A stretch of DNA of 64,000 bases, taken from contig NZ_CP084541.1 of NCBI RefSeq assembly GCF_020410765.1, positions 3,352,501 to 3,416,500 of the forward strand, read 5' to 3'. This stretch comes from Streptomyces marincola (GTDB taxonomy: Bacteria > Actinomycetota > Actinomycetes > Streptomycetales > Streptomycetaceae). The number at the start of each line of letters is the position of its first letter. Positions within the stretch are counted from its first letter, which is position 1. Under the pieces are notes generated by a model, which saw only the letters and a program-made list of their open reading frames with translations, ran no database searches and was not told the DNA's origin. Shown piece by piece: positions 1 through 8,070 of the stretch. A program made the position numbers and the translations under genes.

Positions 1-1241
1 TCCAGGCGGGCGGCCCGCACGCGCAGGACCGCGGGCTCGAAGCGGTGGCCTACGCGTTCGCCGAGCAGACGCGCACGCCGGAGCGCGCGGCGTGGACCAA
101 GCCGCAGGGCAAGCGCGATCCGCTGGCGCTGGTCAAGGAGTTCGTGCCGGTGCCGCGCGGCATCGCGCTGGTCATCGGCTGCAACACCTTCCCCACGTGG
201 AACGGGTTCCCCGGCCTGTTCGCCTCGCTCGCCACCGGCAACCCGGTCCTCGTCAAGCCGCACCCGCGGGCCGTGCTGCCGCTCGCGCTCGCCGTGCACG
301 TCGCGCGCGAGACGCTGGCCGACGCCGGGTTCGACCCGAACCTGGTCGCGCTCGCGGCCGAACGCGACGGCGAGGGCATCGCCAGGACGCTCGCGCTGCG
401 CGACGAGATCAGGATCATCGACTACACCGGCTCGACGGCGTTCGGGGACTGGCTGGAGGAGAACGCCCGCCAGGCGCAGGTGTTCACCGAGAAGGCCGGG
501 GTCAACACGGTGGTCCTCGACTCCACCGACGACTACCGCGGCATGCTGGCGAACCTGGCGTTCTCCCTGTCCCTCTACAGCGGCCAGATGTGCACCACGC
601 CGCAGAACGTGCTGATCCCGCGCGCCGGCATCGCCACCGACGCCGGGCCCAAGTCGTACGACGAGGTCGTCGCGGACCTCGCGGCGGCGGTGTCCGGGCT
701 GCTCGCCGACGACGCGCGGGCCGCCGGGCTGCTCGGCGCCCTGGTGGGCCCGCAGGTGCTCGACCGGATGACCGGGGCGGAACGGGCCGGCCGGGTCGCG
801 CTCGCCTCCCGCGCGGTGCGGCACCCCGAGCACCCGGACGCGACCGTGCGCACCCCGCTGATCGTGGCCGTCGACGCGGCGGACCCCGACGCCGAAGGCG
901 CCTTCATGGCCGAGTGCTTCGGGCCGGTCTCCTTCGCCGTGGCCGTGGACTCCACGGACGCGGCCGTCGCGCTGCTGCGCCGCACGGTGCGCGAACGCGG
1001 CGCGCTCACCGTGCTCGGCCACACCACGTCGGAACGGGTCGCGCGCGAGCTGACGGACGCCTGCCTCGACGAGTGCGCGCAGCTGTCGCTCAACCTGACC
1101 GGCGGCGTCTACGTCAACCAGACCGCCGCGTTCTCCGACTTCCACGGTTCGGGCGGCAACCCGGCCGCCAACGCCGCGCTGGTCGACGGCGCCTTCATCA
1201 CGCCCAGGTTCAGGACCGTGGAGATCCGCCGCCCGGCGTGA
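1..1241 (+). CDS. paaN: Phenylacetic acid degradation protein PaaN (aldehyde dehydrogenase family), 3' part
   Basis: Open at the left edge: the frame (codons from base 3) runs in from outside the window, so the GTG near base 45 is internal and the true start is missing; about 412 residues are visible. The protein is an NAD(P)-dependent aldehyde dehydrogenase of the PaaN type, acting on ring-cleavage aldehydes of the phenylacetyl-CoA pathway. Visible hallmarks are VIGCNTFPTWNG and VLVKPHPRAVLPLAL in the Rossmann part, the general-base Glu in FTEKAGVN (about base 489) and the catalytic Cys in SGQMCTTPQN (codon at 591). It is 7.7 kb from paaABCDE and on the same strand, so it is not in that operon. 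Family assignment is strong; the exact aldehyde substrate is inferred. Confidence 0.9.
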   Translation, partial: QAGGPHAQDRGLEAVAYAFAEQTRTPERAAWTKPQGKRDPLALVKEFVPVPRGIALVIGCNTFPTWNGFPGLFASLATGNPVLVKPHPRAVLPLALAVHVARETLADAGFDPNLVALAAERDGEGIARTLALRDEIRIIDYTGSTAFGDWLEENARQAQVFTEKAGVNTVVLDSTDDYRGMLANLAFSLSLYSGQMCTTPQNVLIPRAGIATDAGPKSYDEVVADLAAAVSGLLADDARAAGLLGALVGPQVLDRMTGAERAGRVALASRAVRHPEHPDATVRTPLIVAVDAADPDAEGAFMAECFGPVSFAVAVDSTDAAVALLRRTVRERGALTVLGHTTSERVARELTDACLDECAQLSLNLTGGVYVNQTAAFSDFHGSGGNPAANAALVDGAFITPRFRTVEIRRPA

Positions 1242-1255
1242 GCGGCCCGCCTCGG

Positions 1256-1342
1256 CGCGCCGGATCGCGTTCGTCCCGGGCGCGCGCCGGATCGCGTTCG
1301 TCCGGGGCACGCCGGCTCGCGTTCGTCCGGGGCGCGCGCCGG
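1256..1342. repeat. Three degenerate 25-27 bp tandem repeats after paaN
   Basis: Copies at 1256-1282, 1283-1309 and 1310-1334, followed by a partial fourth, share the core TCGCGTTCGTCC(G)GGG flanked by CGCGCCGG. They fill the whole gap between the converging ends of paaN and the membrane protein gene. No long perfect stem followed by a T tract is present, so a conventional terminator is not evident; the repeat may be slippage-derived spacer DNA. Confidence 0.7.
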
Positions 1343-2014
1343 TCACCGCTCGGCCTGGTCGTTCCCTCTCCGCCCGCGCCCCGTCGGGACCCGCCCGGCG
1401 GGGCGCCACGCGCCCTCCCGCTCCGGCTCCGGCTCCTCCGTGGCCGCCGCCGCGGGCGCTTCCGCCTGCCGCAGCCGGCGCTCCACGCGATCGAGCCTGG
1501 CCCGCTGCGTGCGCAGCATGCCGGACGCCGCGCACGCGAGCACGGCGGCCAGGCCCCACATCACCGCCGCACCCCAGCCGCCGCCGAGCCCCTGCGCCAC
1601 GGCGAGGGAGCCGTAGAGCACCGCGAGCACGGGCCACAGCCAACGCCGCCCGGACAGCTGGCGACGCTGCCGCTCCAGCAGGCGGCTCATGGCGTGCCGG
1701 GCGACCGGGTCGTCCGGCACGCGTTCCCTCCTGATGCGGCGGCCCACCACGCCCACGTACCGCTCCGACACACCGATGTCCGCCGCCACGCGACGGCGCG
1801 TGCGGCGCACGACGGCCATCACCACCGCCGTGATCAGCACCCACACGCCGGCGGCGATCAGCAGGGGCAACGGCTCGAACACGAACGCGCCGACCGCGAT
1901 CAGCACCGCCCCTTCCGCGAGCAGCAGGGCCGTGGTCGTCCACAAACTGTCGATCCGGCGTCTCTCGCCCTCCCAGTCGATGTCGCCGCCGGGCGCCTCG
2001 CCCCGCTTCCGCAT
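1343..2014 (-). CDS. Four-TM-segment hypothetical membrane protein
   Basis: 223 residues from the ATG at 2014, chosen because GGAGG lies about six bases upstream and because the longer frame upstream is low-complexity Arg/Gly sequence. Two hydrophobic hairpins are visible: residues about 27-65 and about 130-170, separated by a basic, Arg-rich cytoplasmic loop with an amphipathic helix; the C-terminus is charged and probably disordered. It converges on paaN. I do not recognise a family; the pattern fits an actinobacterial membrane protein of unknown role. Confidence 0.7.
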   Translation of the reverse strand: MRKRGEAPGGDIDWEGERRRIDSLWTTTALLLAEGAVLIAVGAFVFEPLPLLIAAGVWVLITAVVMAVVRRTRRRVAADIGVSERYVGVVGRRIRRERVPDDPVARHAMSRLLERQRRQLSGRRWLWPVLAVLYGSLAVAQGLGGGWGAAVMWGLAAVLACAASGMLRTQRARLDRVERRLRQAEAPAAAATEEPEPEREGAWRPAGRVPTGRGRRGNDQAER

Positions 2015-2305
2015 GGGTCTTCCTCCCGCTCCCTCTCCCTCGCCGTCTCCCCGCGCGCGTTCGCTCGAACGCCCGCCAGGACCTCTCCGGGTACCCGCCG
2101 CCGGGGGCGCCAACCGGCCGTGCACCGAAGCCCGTTGGCCCAGCGCGCCCACCGGCGCGCCACGGCTCCGGAGCCACGGCCACACCCGCCCGTCGTGACG
2201 TGCGCCACACCGGCTTGCATCTCACGTCGATGTCAGGTTTTAGCGTTCCGGTGGTGCCCGGGAGCCGGGCGCCTCCCCGCACGCCCCTCACGACGGAGTC
2301 CAGAC

Positions 2306-3379
2306 ATGACGACCCTCTTCGACAGCTTCCGGCTCGGCGAACTGGCCCTGCCCAACCGCGTGGTGATGGCACCGATGACGCGGGTCAGGGCCGCGGCCGG
2401 CGGCCTGGCCACCCCCTCGATGGCCGCGTACTACGCCCAGCGGGCGTCGGCCGGCCTGATCGTGAGCGAGGGGGTGCAGCCCAGCCTGATCGGGCAGTCC
2501 AACCCGGGGACGCCGGGCCTGCACACCGACGAGCAGACCGAGTCGTGGCGCCAGGTGACCGGCGCCGTGCACACCAACGGCGGCCGGATCTTCGCCCAGC
2601 TCATGCACGGCGGGCGGGTCTCCCACCCCGACACGACCGGGATGCGGCCCGTCGGTCCTTCGGCCGTCGCGGCCGTAGGGGACGTGTTCACCCCGGCCGG
2701 GCCCAAGCCCGCCCCGATGCCGCGCGCCCTGGAGACGGCTGAAGTCCCCGAGCACGCCGAGTCGTTCGGAGACGCCGCCCGCCGCGCCGTCGAGGCCGGC
2801 TTCGACGGCGTCGAACTGCACGGCGCCAACGGCTACCTGATCTCGCAGTTCCTGTCCTCGAACGCCAACCTGCGCACGGACCGCTACGGCGGCTCGGTGA
2901 CCAACCGCATCCGCTTCGCCGTCGAGGCGACGACCGCGGCCGTCGAGGCCGTCGGCGCGGAGCGGACCGGCATCCGCCTCTCGCCCGGCGGGGCGTTCTG
3001 GGGCGTCGAGGAGACGGACACGCCCGCGCTCTACGCGGAGTTGCTCCGCGAGCTGGCCCGCCTCGGGGTGGCGTACATCCACCTCGAAGCCACCATGGGC
3101 GATGAGGTCCTGCTGCCCCTGCGCCGCGCGTGGCCCGGCACCCTCATCATGAACCCGGTGTTCCCCATGGGCCCGAAGCAGACCGACCGGGCCGCCGCCG
3201 ACCGCTGGCTCGGCCTCGGCGCCGACCTCATCGGCTTCGGCCGCGCCTTCATCGCCAACCCCGACCTCGTCGAGCGCCTGCGCGCCGGGCTCCCGCTCGC
3301 CCCCGTCGACGAGGCGACGTACTACCAGGGCGGCGACGCGGGTTACCTGACCTACCCCGCGTACCAGTACACGGCCTGA
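2306..3379 (+). CDS. Old yellow enzyme family NADH:flavin oxidoreductase / alkene reductase
   Basis: 357 residues, full length for the OYE family (TIM barrel binding FMN). Visible motifs: PNRVVMAPMTR near the N-terminus, RIFAQLMHGGR around residue 94-104, the substrate-binding HGANGY with His172, Asn175 and Tyr177, RTDRYGGS at 190-196, and the C-terminal FMN phosphate segment GADLIGFGRAFIANPDL. These enzymes reduce activated C=C bonds (enones, nitroalkenes) with NAD(P)H. The start is the ATG at 2306 directly after the AC-rich leader. It stands alone; the following gene is a small hypothetical, and the physiological substrate cannot be told from sequence. Confidence 0.92.
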   Translation: MTTLFDSFRLGELALPNRVVMAPMTRVRAAAGGLATPSMAAYYAQRASAGLIVSEGVQPSLIGQSNPGTPGLHTDEQTESWRQVTGAVHTNGGRIFAQLMHGGRVSHPDTTGMRPVGPSAVAAVGDVFTPAGPKPAPMPRALETAEVPEHAESFGDAARRAVEAGFDGVELHGANGYLISQFLSSNANLRTDRYGGSVTNRIRFAVEATTAAVEAVGAERTGIRLSPGGAFWGVEETDTPALYAELLRELARLGVAYIHLEATMGDEVLLPLRRAWPGTLIMNPVFPMGPKQTDRAAADRWLGLGADLIGFGRAFIANPDLVERLRAGLPLAPVDEATYYQGGDAGYLTYPAYQYTA

Positions 3380-3495
3380 GCGCGCCCGCGCCCCCGGCGG
3401 ACCTCACCCGTACGGCCGACCAGCGCTTGAGCCCGTGGCTCGGACGTCCGCACGATGGACATCCCGCCGGGGGTTCCGTCAGAAAGGCTGACCTC

Positions 3496-3825
3496 ATGGG
3501 TGAGGACATGGAGGGCCTGATCGAGCCGATGGCAGCCGCTCCGCGGCGGGACGCGGCAGCCCCCGCCCAGGGGTGGGCCGCCTTTTCCTTCCGCGCCCAG
3601 GGAATGTTCGTCGCGCACATGAACGTGCAGCAGGGACTGACCCGCTCCTCCTACGTCTTCGCGTCCCTCACCGAACTCGACGAGCAGGCCACCCCGCACC
3701 TCGGGGAGGCGGTCCTGACCGTCCACAACGTCGTGCCGACGGACTCCCACACCGTGATCCTGCGGGGCGAGGTCGCGTGGCCGACGCACTTGCACATCAC
3801 GGCGTACGTCTTCTTCGTCAACTGA
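3496..3825 (+). CDS. Hypothetical 109-residue protein
   Basis: ATG at 3496 with a weak GAAAGG about nine bases upstream. The first 25 residues are polar and Ala/Pro-rich; from about residue 28 the sequence alternates short hydrophobic strands (AAFSFRAQGMFVAHM, AVLTVHNVVPTDSHTVILRGEV, HLHITAYVFFVN), suggesting a small all-beta fold. No signal peptide, TM segment or Cys is present. Codon usage is typical of the neighbours (strong GC3), which supports a real gene. I do not recognise the family. It lies between the OYE gene and a convergent TetR gene. Confidence 0.65.
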   Translation: MGEDMEGLIEPMAAAPRRDAAAPAQGWAAFSFRAQGMFVAHMNVQQGLTRSSYVFASLTELDEQATPHLGEAVLTVHNVVPTDSHTVILRGEVAWPTHLHITAYVFFVN

Positions 3826-3872
3826 GGGCTGTCCAGCGATCGGCCTGTGGCCTCGGTGGGGCACCTGGTGTC

Positions 3873-4511
3873 TCAGGCGCCGCGGGGCCCCGGCGCGCCG
3901 TATCGGGCGAGCATGGTCAGCACCGCCTGGTCGACCGCGTTGGTGAGGGCGGAGTCGTCGGGCTCCCAGCGTGCGAGCAGCATCCGCGGCCAGAACACGT
4001 AGGTGGAGATCATCCCGAGGAATTGGGTCGCCGCCATCTCCGCATCGTCGAGCAGGGCCGTACCGGCGGCGTTCTCCGCCGCCAGGTAGCGGCGGACCGA
4101 CTCGAAGTAGGGCATCTTGCCGAGCTTGAACTGGGTCTCGCCGAGCTCAGGGAAGCGCGGCACCTCGGCGATGACGATGCGGAAGAGGGCGGCCATGCCG
4201 GGCTGGGTGAGCAGCGCCACATAGCGGCGTCCGATGGTTTCGAGCCCCGCGCGGAGGTTCCCCGGCTCGGGGAGGGGCGCCTCCTCCTCGTCGACCTTCC
4301 AGTACTCGGTGACGATCGCCTCGAACAGGGCCGCCTTGGTGGCGAACTGCTTGAACAGAGTCGCCCTCGACACCCCGGCCGCCTCGGCGATGCGGGCCAG
4401 CGAGGTGCCGTCGTAGCCGGAGTCGAGGAACAGCTTCGTGGCCGCCTCGATGATGGACGTCCGCTTCTGCGCTGCCACACGCCGGTGGTACTCCGAAGGC
4501 TGTGCCGTCAT
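3873..4511 (-). CDS. TetR/AcrR family transcriptional regulator
   Basis: 212 residues from the ATG at 4511, which has GGAGG immediately upstream; the in-frame extension to 4556 would run into the operator and is rejected. The N-terminal helix-turn-helix is clear (RTSIIEAATKLFLDSGYDG, SLARIAEAAGVSRATLFKQF), followed by an all-helical ligand domain with a conserved TetR_C-like segment. It is divergent from the SDR gene at 4634, and the 122-bp gap carries several copies of a GGTGAG/CTCACC half site (4536-4618), so it most likely represses itself and the SDR gene. The inducer is unknown. Confidence 0.92.
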   Translation of the reverse strand: MTAQPSEYHRRVAAQKRTSIIEAATKLFLDSGYDGTSLARIAEAAGVSRATLFKQFATKAALFEAIVTEYWKVDEEEAPLPEPGNLRAGLETIGRRYVALLTQPGMAALFRIVIAEVPRFPELGETQFKLGKMPYFESVRRYLAAENAAGTALLDDAEMAATQFLGMISTYVFWPRMLLARWEPDDSALTNAVDQAVLTMLARYGAPGPRGA

Positions 4512-4535
4512 GCCCTCCAGTATGCCTCTCGCTAC

Positions 4536-4618
4536 GAGGTGAGTCACTTGACTCACCTCTAGCCCTGCCTCTACCTTGAGAGAGGGGGTGAGCCACTCGG
4601 CTCACCATCAAGGTGAGC
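4536..4618. promoter_or_regulatory. Operator array for the divergent TetR/SDR pair
   Basis: A perfect 11-bp inverted repeat with a CT spacer is at 4536-4559 (GAGGTGAGTCA / TGACTCACCTC). A second is at 4587-4606 (GGTGAGCC, 4-bp spacer, GGCTCACC), and its right arm forms a third inverted repeat with GGTGAGC at 4612-4618 around ATCAA. That makes five GGTGAG-type half sites between the two divergent start codons. This is the arrangement expected for a TetR-family autoregulator controlling a neighbouring gene; binding itself is inferred. Confidence 0.75.
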
Positions 4619-4633
4619 TGGGAAGGAAGCAGC

Positions 4634-5422
4634 ATGGAACGCTTTGCGGGCCGGACCGTCATCGTCACGGGCGGCAGCGGGGGCATGGGCAGCAGCCATG
4701 TGCGGGGCTACCACGCCGAGGGGGCGAACGTCGTCATCGCCGGCCGCGACGACGACGCCGGCCGCGATCTCGCTGCTCAGCTCGGTCAGCGGGCTCTGTC
4801 CGTCCACCTGGATGTCACCAGCGAGGACGACTGGGCCGCGGTGGTGCGAGACGTCGAGGGCCACTTCGGGCCGATCAGCATCCTGGTGAACAACGCGGGC
4901 ATCCAGAACCCGGCGGCCCCCGTCGAGCACACCGAACTCCGCACCTGGGAGCGCGTTCTCAGCGTCAACGTCACCGGCCAGTTCCTCGGCATCAGGGCCG
5001 TGGCTCCGTCGATGCGCAGGGGCGGTGGCGGAACCATCGTCAACATCGCCTCGACCATGGCCCACATCGGCACGGCCTTCTACGCCCCGTACACCGCCAG
5101 CAAGTGGGCCGTGCGCGGGCTGACCAGGACGGCCGCTCTGGAGCTGGGGCGGGACAACATCCGGGTGAACTCCCTCCACCCCGGCGTCGTCTCCACCCCG
5201 CTGATCAACGAACCCACCGTCGCGGGCCGGCCGGCCATCGCCGACTTCTACTCGCCCGACCCCTTCGCCATCCCCCGCCTCGCCGAACCCTCCGAGATCA
5301 CCCGCATGCTGCTGTTCATCACCTCGGAGGACGCGTCGTTCGCCACGGGCTCGGAATTCGTCCTGGACGGTGGCCTGCTGCTCGGCCCCGCGCTCCAGCC
5401 CGAAGCCGACATGGCGGCCTGA
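4634..5422 (+). CDS. Short-chain dehydrogenase/reductase (classical SDR, 3-alpha-HSD/BKR type)
   Basis: 262 residues from the ATG at 4634, preceded by GGAAGGAAG; an earlier GTG at 4613 sits inside the operator. The Rossmann fold shows TGGSGGMG (12-19), NNAG (86-89) and the catalytic triad Ser140, Tyr153 and Lys157 (YTASK). The C-terminus ends with the usual FATGSEFVLDGG. The reaction is NAD(P)-dependent oxidation or reduction of a secondary alcohol/ketone, substrate unknown. It is probably repressed by the divergent TetR protein through the 4536-4618 sites. Such TetR/SDR pairs are often induced by the SDR substrate, which is inference here. Confidence 0.92.
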   Translation: MERFAGRTVIVTGGSGGMGSSHVRGYHAEGANVVIAGRDDDAGRDLAAQLGQRALSVHLDVTSEDDWAAVVRDVEGHFGPISILVNNAGIQNPAAPVEHTELRTWERVLSVNVTGQFLGIRAVAPSMRRGGGGTIVNIASTMAHIGTAFYAPYTASKWAVRGLTRTAALELGRDNIRVNSLHPGVVSTPLINEPTVAGRPAIADFYSPDPFAIPRLAEPSEITRMLLFITSEDASFATGSEFVLDGGLLLGPALQPEADMAA

Positions 5423-5520
5423 GCCGGCATCGCGGTACGGAGCATGCGGTCGCGGACGCTTGTGGACGACGCGACCGAACGTTTTGTGTCTCGTCGTCGT
5501 CCTCTCCCTGGCCCACCGGC

Positions 5521-5742
5521 CTACCGGCCGACCGCGGGCCGCCAGTACCGCCAGGTCGCGTCCAGCACGTCCGCGTTGCGCTGCTCCCACTCGGTGGCCG
5601 CCCGCAGCCGCTCCTGCGGGCAGTCCCACGGCCGCCCGTCGCTGAGCGGTCGCAGGTGCAGGCACGTTCCGTCACGTCCGGTGACTCGGCCCACCCGGCC
5701 GCTCCGGGTGTCGACCACGCACTCGCCGTCAGCCCAGGACAC
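5521..5742 (-). CDS. Small actinobacterial conserved hypothetical protein (73 aa)
   Basis: GTG start at 5742, supported by AAGGAGGACGC immediately upstream; the longer upstream frame is low-complexity. The protein has a short beta-barrel-like pattern (CVVDTRSGRVGRVTGRDG, HLRPLSDGRPWDCP), then a charged helix. Many streptomycetes carry similar short proteins with a D-T-x-T-G-K-V-G-x-V-x-G core, and this is probably one of that family; no function is known to me. It faces the SDR gene (convergent). The 250 bp between it and the methyltransferase gene hold no other credible ORF. Confidence 0.7.
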   Translation of the reverse strand: MSWADGECVVDTRSGRVGRVTGRDGTCLHLRPLSDGRPWDCPQERLRAATEWEQRNADVLDATWRYWRPAVGR

Positions 5743-5992
5743 GCGTCCTCCTTGACGTCCTTCGGTCGTCGCGAACGTCCACTGTGCGCGCTGCGCGGGC
5801 CGGGACCGCGCGAACTTCCTCCGCCTTGCGCAACAAAGGACCCCGTTCGGGTGACGCGGAACCCACTCCATGGGCACGCGCGTTCCCCCGCTCCTGCCCG
5901 GGCTCGCGGGACTCAGTGGTCCGACGGGCACCGTTCGTGCGACGGCGACGGCGACGGCCGGTGTGGGGCCGCGCGGCTCAGCGGGGAGCGGC

Positions 5993-6718
5993 TCAGCGGG
6001 GAGCGGCGGCGAGCCAGTGGTAGAGGGTCATCGCCACGCTGGTGGCCAGGTTGTAGCTGGAGACGCCCTCGCGCATCGGCAGCGAGACGAGCGCGGTGGC
6101 CCGCGCCTTCAGCTCCGCGCTCAGCCCCGAGCGTTCCGAGCCGAACGCGAGCAGCGCGCCGGGCGGCAGGGCCGTCTCCCGCAGGTCCGTGCCCGCCGGG
6201 TCGAGCGCGTACAGCGGGCCGGGCGGCAACGCCTCCGGCCCGGCGACGCGGCCGACCGCCGTCGCCCAGTGCAGCCCGGCGGCGGCGCGCAGCACGGCGG
6301 GGTGCCACGGGTCGACGGTTCCCGTGGTGAGCACGCCAGCGGCGCCCGTGCCGGCGACGAGGCGCACGACGGCGCCGATGTTGCCGAGGTGGCGCGGGTT
6401 CTCCAGCACGACGACCGGCCGCGCGCCGGGCGCCGGCGTGCGCGGCGCGGGACGCGCGAGCGCGGCCACACCGGTGGGGTGCGGCCGGGGAACGAGCGCG
6501 GCCAGTTCGTCCGGCGCCACCGGCGTGAGCAGCGCGCCGAGCCGGTCCGCCAGGTCGGGCGCGAGGTCGTCGGCCAGGGCAAGGGCGGCGTTCCTGTCGG
6601 CCGTCAGCGCCAGGGGCACGTCGGCGCCGAAGCGCACCGCGTGCTTCAGCGCGTGGAAGCCGTCGAGCAGCACGGCGCCGCCCGCTGCCAGGTCGCGCCA
6701 GGCGGCGGTGGGCGTCAC
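5993..6718 (-). CDS. TrmH/SpoU family RNA 2'-O-methyltransferase-like protein
   Basis: 241 residues from the GTG at 6718, which overlaps the upstream HTTM stop by four bases (GTGA). All three SPOUT motifs are present: motif 1 ENPRHLGNIGAVVR (106-119), motif 2 FGSERSGLS (192-200) and motif 3 LPMREGVSSYNLATSVAM (213-230). The fold makes a trefoil-knot SAM site, and members methylate ribose 2'-OH in tRNA or rRNA; the target here is unknown. An N-terminal L30e-like RNA-binding segment probably occupies residues 1-95. The coupling to two membrane protein genes is unusual. Confidence 0.88.
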   Translation of the reverse strand: MTPTAAWRDLAAGGAVLLDGFHALKHAVRFGADVPLALTADRNAALALADDLAPDLADRLGALLTPVAPDELAALVPRPHPTGVAALARPAPRTPAPGARPVVVLENPRHLGNIGAVVRLVAGTGAAGVLTTGTVDPWHPAVLRAAAGLHWATAVGRVAGPEALPPGPLYALDPAGTDLRETALPPGALLAFGSERSGLSAELKARATALVSLPMREGVSSYNLATSVAMTLYHWLAAAPR

Positions 6719-8070
6719 GGCTTCTCGGCCCAGGCCGGCTGCCGGTCGCCCGCCGCAGCCTGGCGCTGCCCGGGCGGCGCGGGGCGCGGCCCACGCAGGC
6801 CGCGCAGGCGCCGGCGCACGGGGTCGGTCGCGCGCTGCGCGCGACCGCCGAGCCACAGCAGGAAGACGGTCGGCAGGAAGACGATGTCCATGGCGATCAT
6901 GGCCAGGGAGAAGAACGGCAGTCCGAGCAGCACGGCGATGCCGATGTGCTCGGCGATCATCACCACGAGCAGCACGTTCTTCGCGCGCCGGTTGAGCAGC
7001 GCGAACGGGAACGCCACCTGCGTGATCACGGTCCCGTAGGTGAGGGCCGTGATGATGAGGCCGCTGCCGGCCAGCAGGTCGTTGACGGCAGGCCAGACGT
7101 TGAAGTGGTCGAGCTGCATCGGGTAGTAGACGGCGGTGCCGTCCTGCCAGCGCGAGCCCTGGATCTTGTACCAGCCGGCGGTGGCGTAGATGATGCAGAC
7201 CTCCGCCATGATCACCAGCAGCGTCGCGTTGTGGACGAGGTTGGCGACGATGTCGGAGACGATGCGCGGCTCACCTGGCGCGTTCCGCCGCACGAGCCAC
7301 CAGAAGCCGTGCACGAGCCACATGCCGCCGAAGAACAGGCTCCACACGAGGCTGTCGAGCTTCCCGCCGAGCATGGCGGCGAGCAGCAGCGCCCCGAGCA
7401 CGGCCCACAGCGCGATGCCCACCGGGTCGTTCGTCTCCGGGCGCCCGGGCGCCCAGCGCGCACGCCGGCGCGCGTCGAGGGACCACACCTGCGCGCAGCG
7501 GGTGAGGACCAGGTACATCACCATCAGCCGGATGACGTTGTCCCCGCCGTCGCCCATGAACACGCTGCGGTTCTGGAGCGAGAGCACGCCGATCATGAGC
7601 AGCACGGAGGTGGCGCGGGTCCGCCAGCCGAGCAGCATCGCGACCGCGGCGACCATGGTCAGGTGGTAGACCAGCTCGAACCACGGCACCGAGTCCCACC
7701 ACAGCAGGACCGTGAACGCGCCGTTCCCGTCGACGAACCGGGTCGCCAGGTCGAAGCCCCAGGGGCTGTCGGGGCCGTACAGCTGGTGCCGGTTGGGCCA
7801 CTCGTGCAGCAGGAAGAGCAGCACGGTCGTCGCGAAGCCGATCCGCACGATCGCCGTCTGGTACGGGCCGAGCGCCCGGCGCGTGACGTTGCCGATGCCG
7901 CGCGCGAGCGCCGCGTCGAACCGGCCGCCCAGGTCGCGGAACGGCGAGGGCGGCGATCCGCCCGCCCCCGTTCCGCCGCCCGTTCCACCGGCCCCCGTCC
8001 CGCCGCCGCCCAGCGCGCCACCGCCCGTTCCGCCGCCCGGGGACTTCGTCCGCTGCGCGGGAACGCTCAT
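6715..8070 (-). CDS. HTTM-domain (vitamin-K-carboxylase-like) integral membrane protein, SdpB-like
   Basis: 451 residues from the ATG at 8070, which overlaps the upstream DUF5819 stop (ATGA). After a Gly-rich, probably cytoplasmic tail (residues 1-50), the protein has multiple TM segments typical of the HTTM domain, with the characteristic LLFLLHEWPN, WGFDLATRF, YLVLTRCAQVWSLD and IIYATAGWYKIQGSRWQDGTAVYYPM blocks. HTTM proteins include SdpB of Bacillus, which with SdpA matures a secreted toxin. Here the partner is DUF5819 and the downstream gene is a TrmH-type methyltransferase. The biochemical role is unknown. Confidence 0.88.
   Translation of the reverse strand: MSVPAQRTKSPGGGTGGGALGGGGTGAGGTGGGTGAGGSPPSPFRDLGGRFDAALARGIGNVTRRALGPYQTAIVRIGFATTVLLFLLHEWPNRHQLYGPDSPWGFDLATRFVDGNGAFTVLLWWDSVPWFELVYHLTMVAAVAMLLGWRTRATSVLLMIGVLSLQNRSVFMGDGGDNVIRLMVMYLVLTRCAQVWSLDARRRARWAPGRPETNDPVGIALWAVLGALLLAAMLGGKLDSLVWSLFFGGMWLVHGFWWLVRRNAPGEPRIVSDIVANLVHNATLLVIMAEVCIIYATAGWYKIQGSRWQDGTAVYYPMQLDHFNVWPAVNDLLAGSGLIITALTYGTVITQVAFPFALLNRRAKNVLLVVMIAEHIGIAVLLGLPFFSLAMIAMDIVFLPTVFLLWLGGRAQRATDPVRRRLRGLRGPRPAPPGQRQAAAGDRQPAWAEKP

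Noticed and set aside
92..3379. 1095-residue frame across paaN and the OYE gene
   Set aside because: Shadow: the first two-thirds are Arg/Gly/Pro-rich and lack hydrophobic cores. The real genes lie in the frames annotated; only the OYE part from 2306 is protein-like.
3826..3872. Terminator between the small hypothetical and TetR genes
   Set aside because: Only short imperfect GGCC/GGTGCC matches; no stem longer than five pairs.
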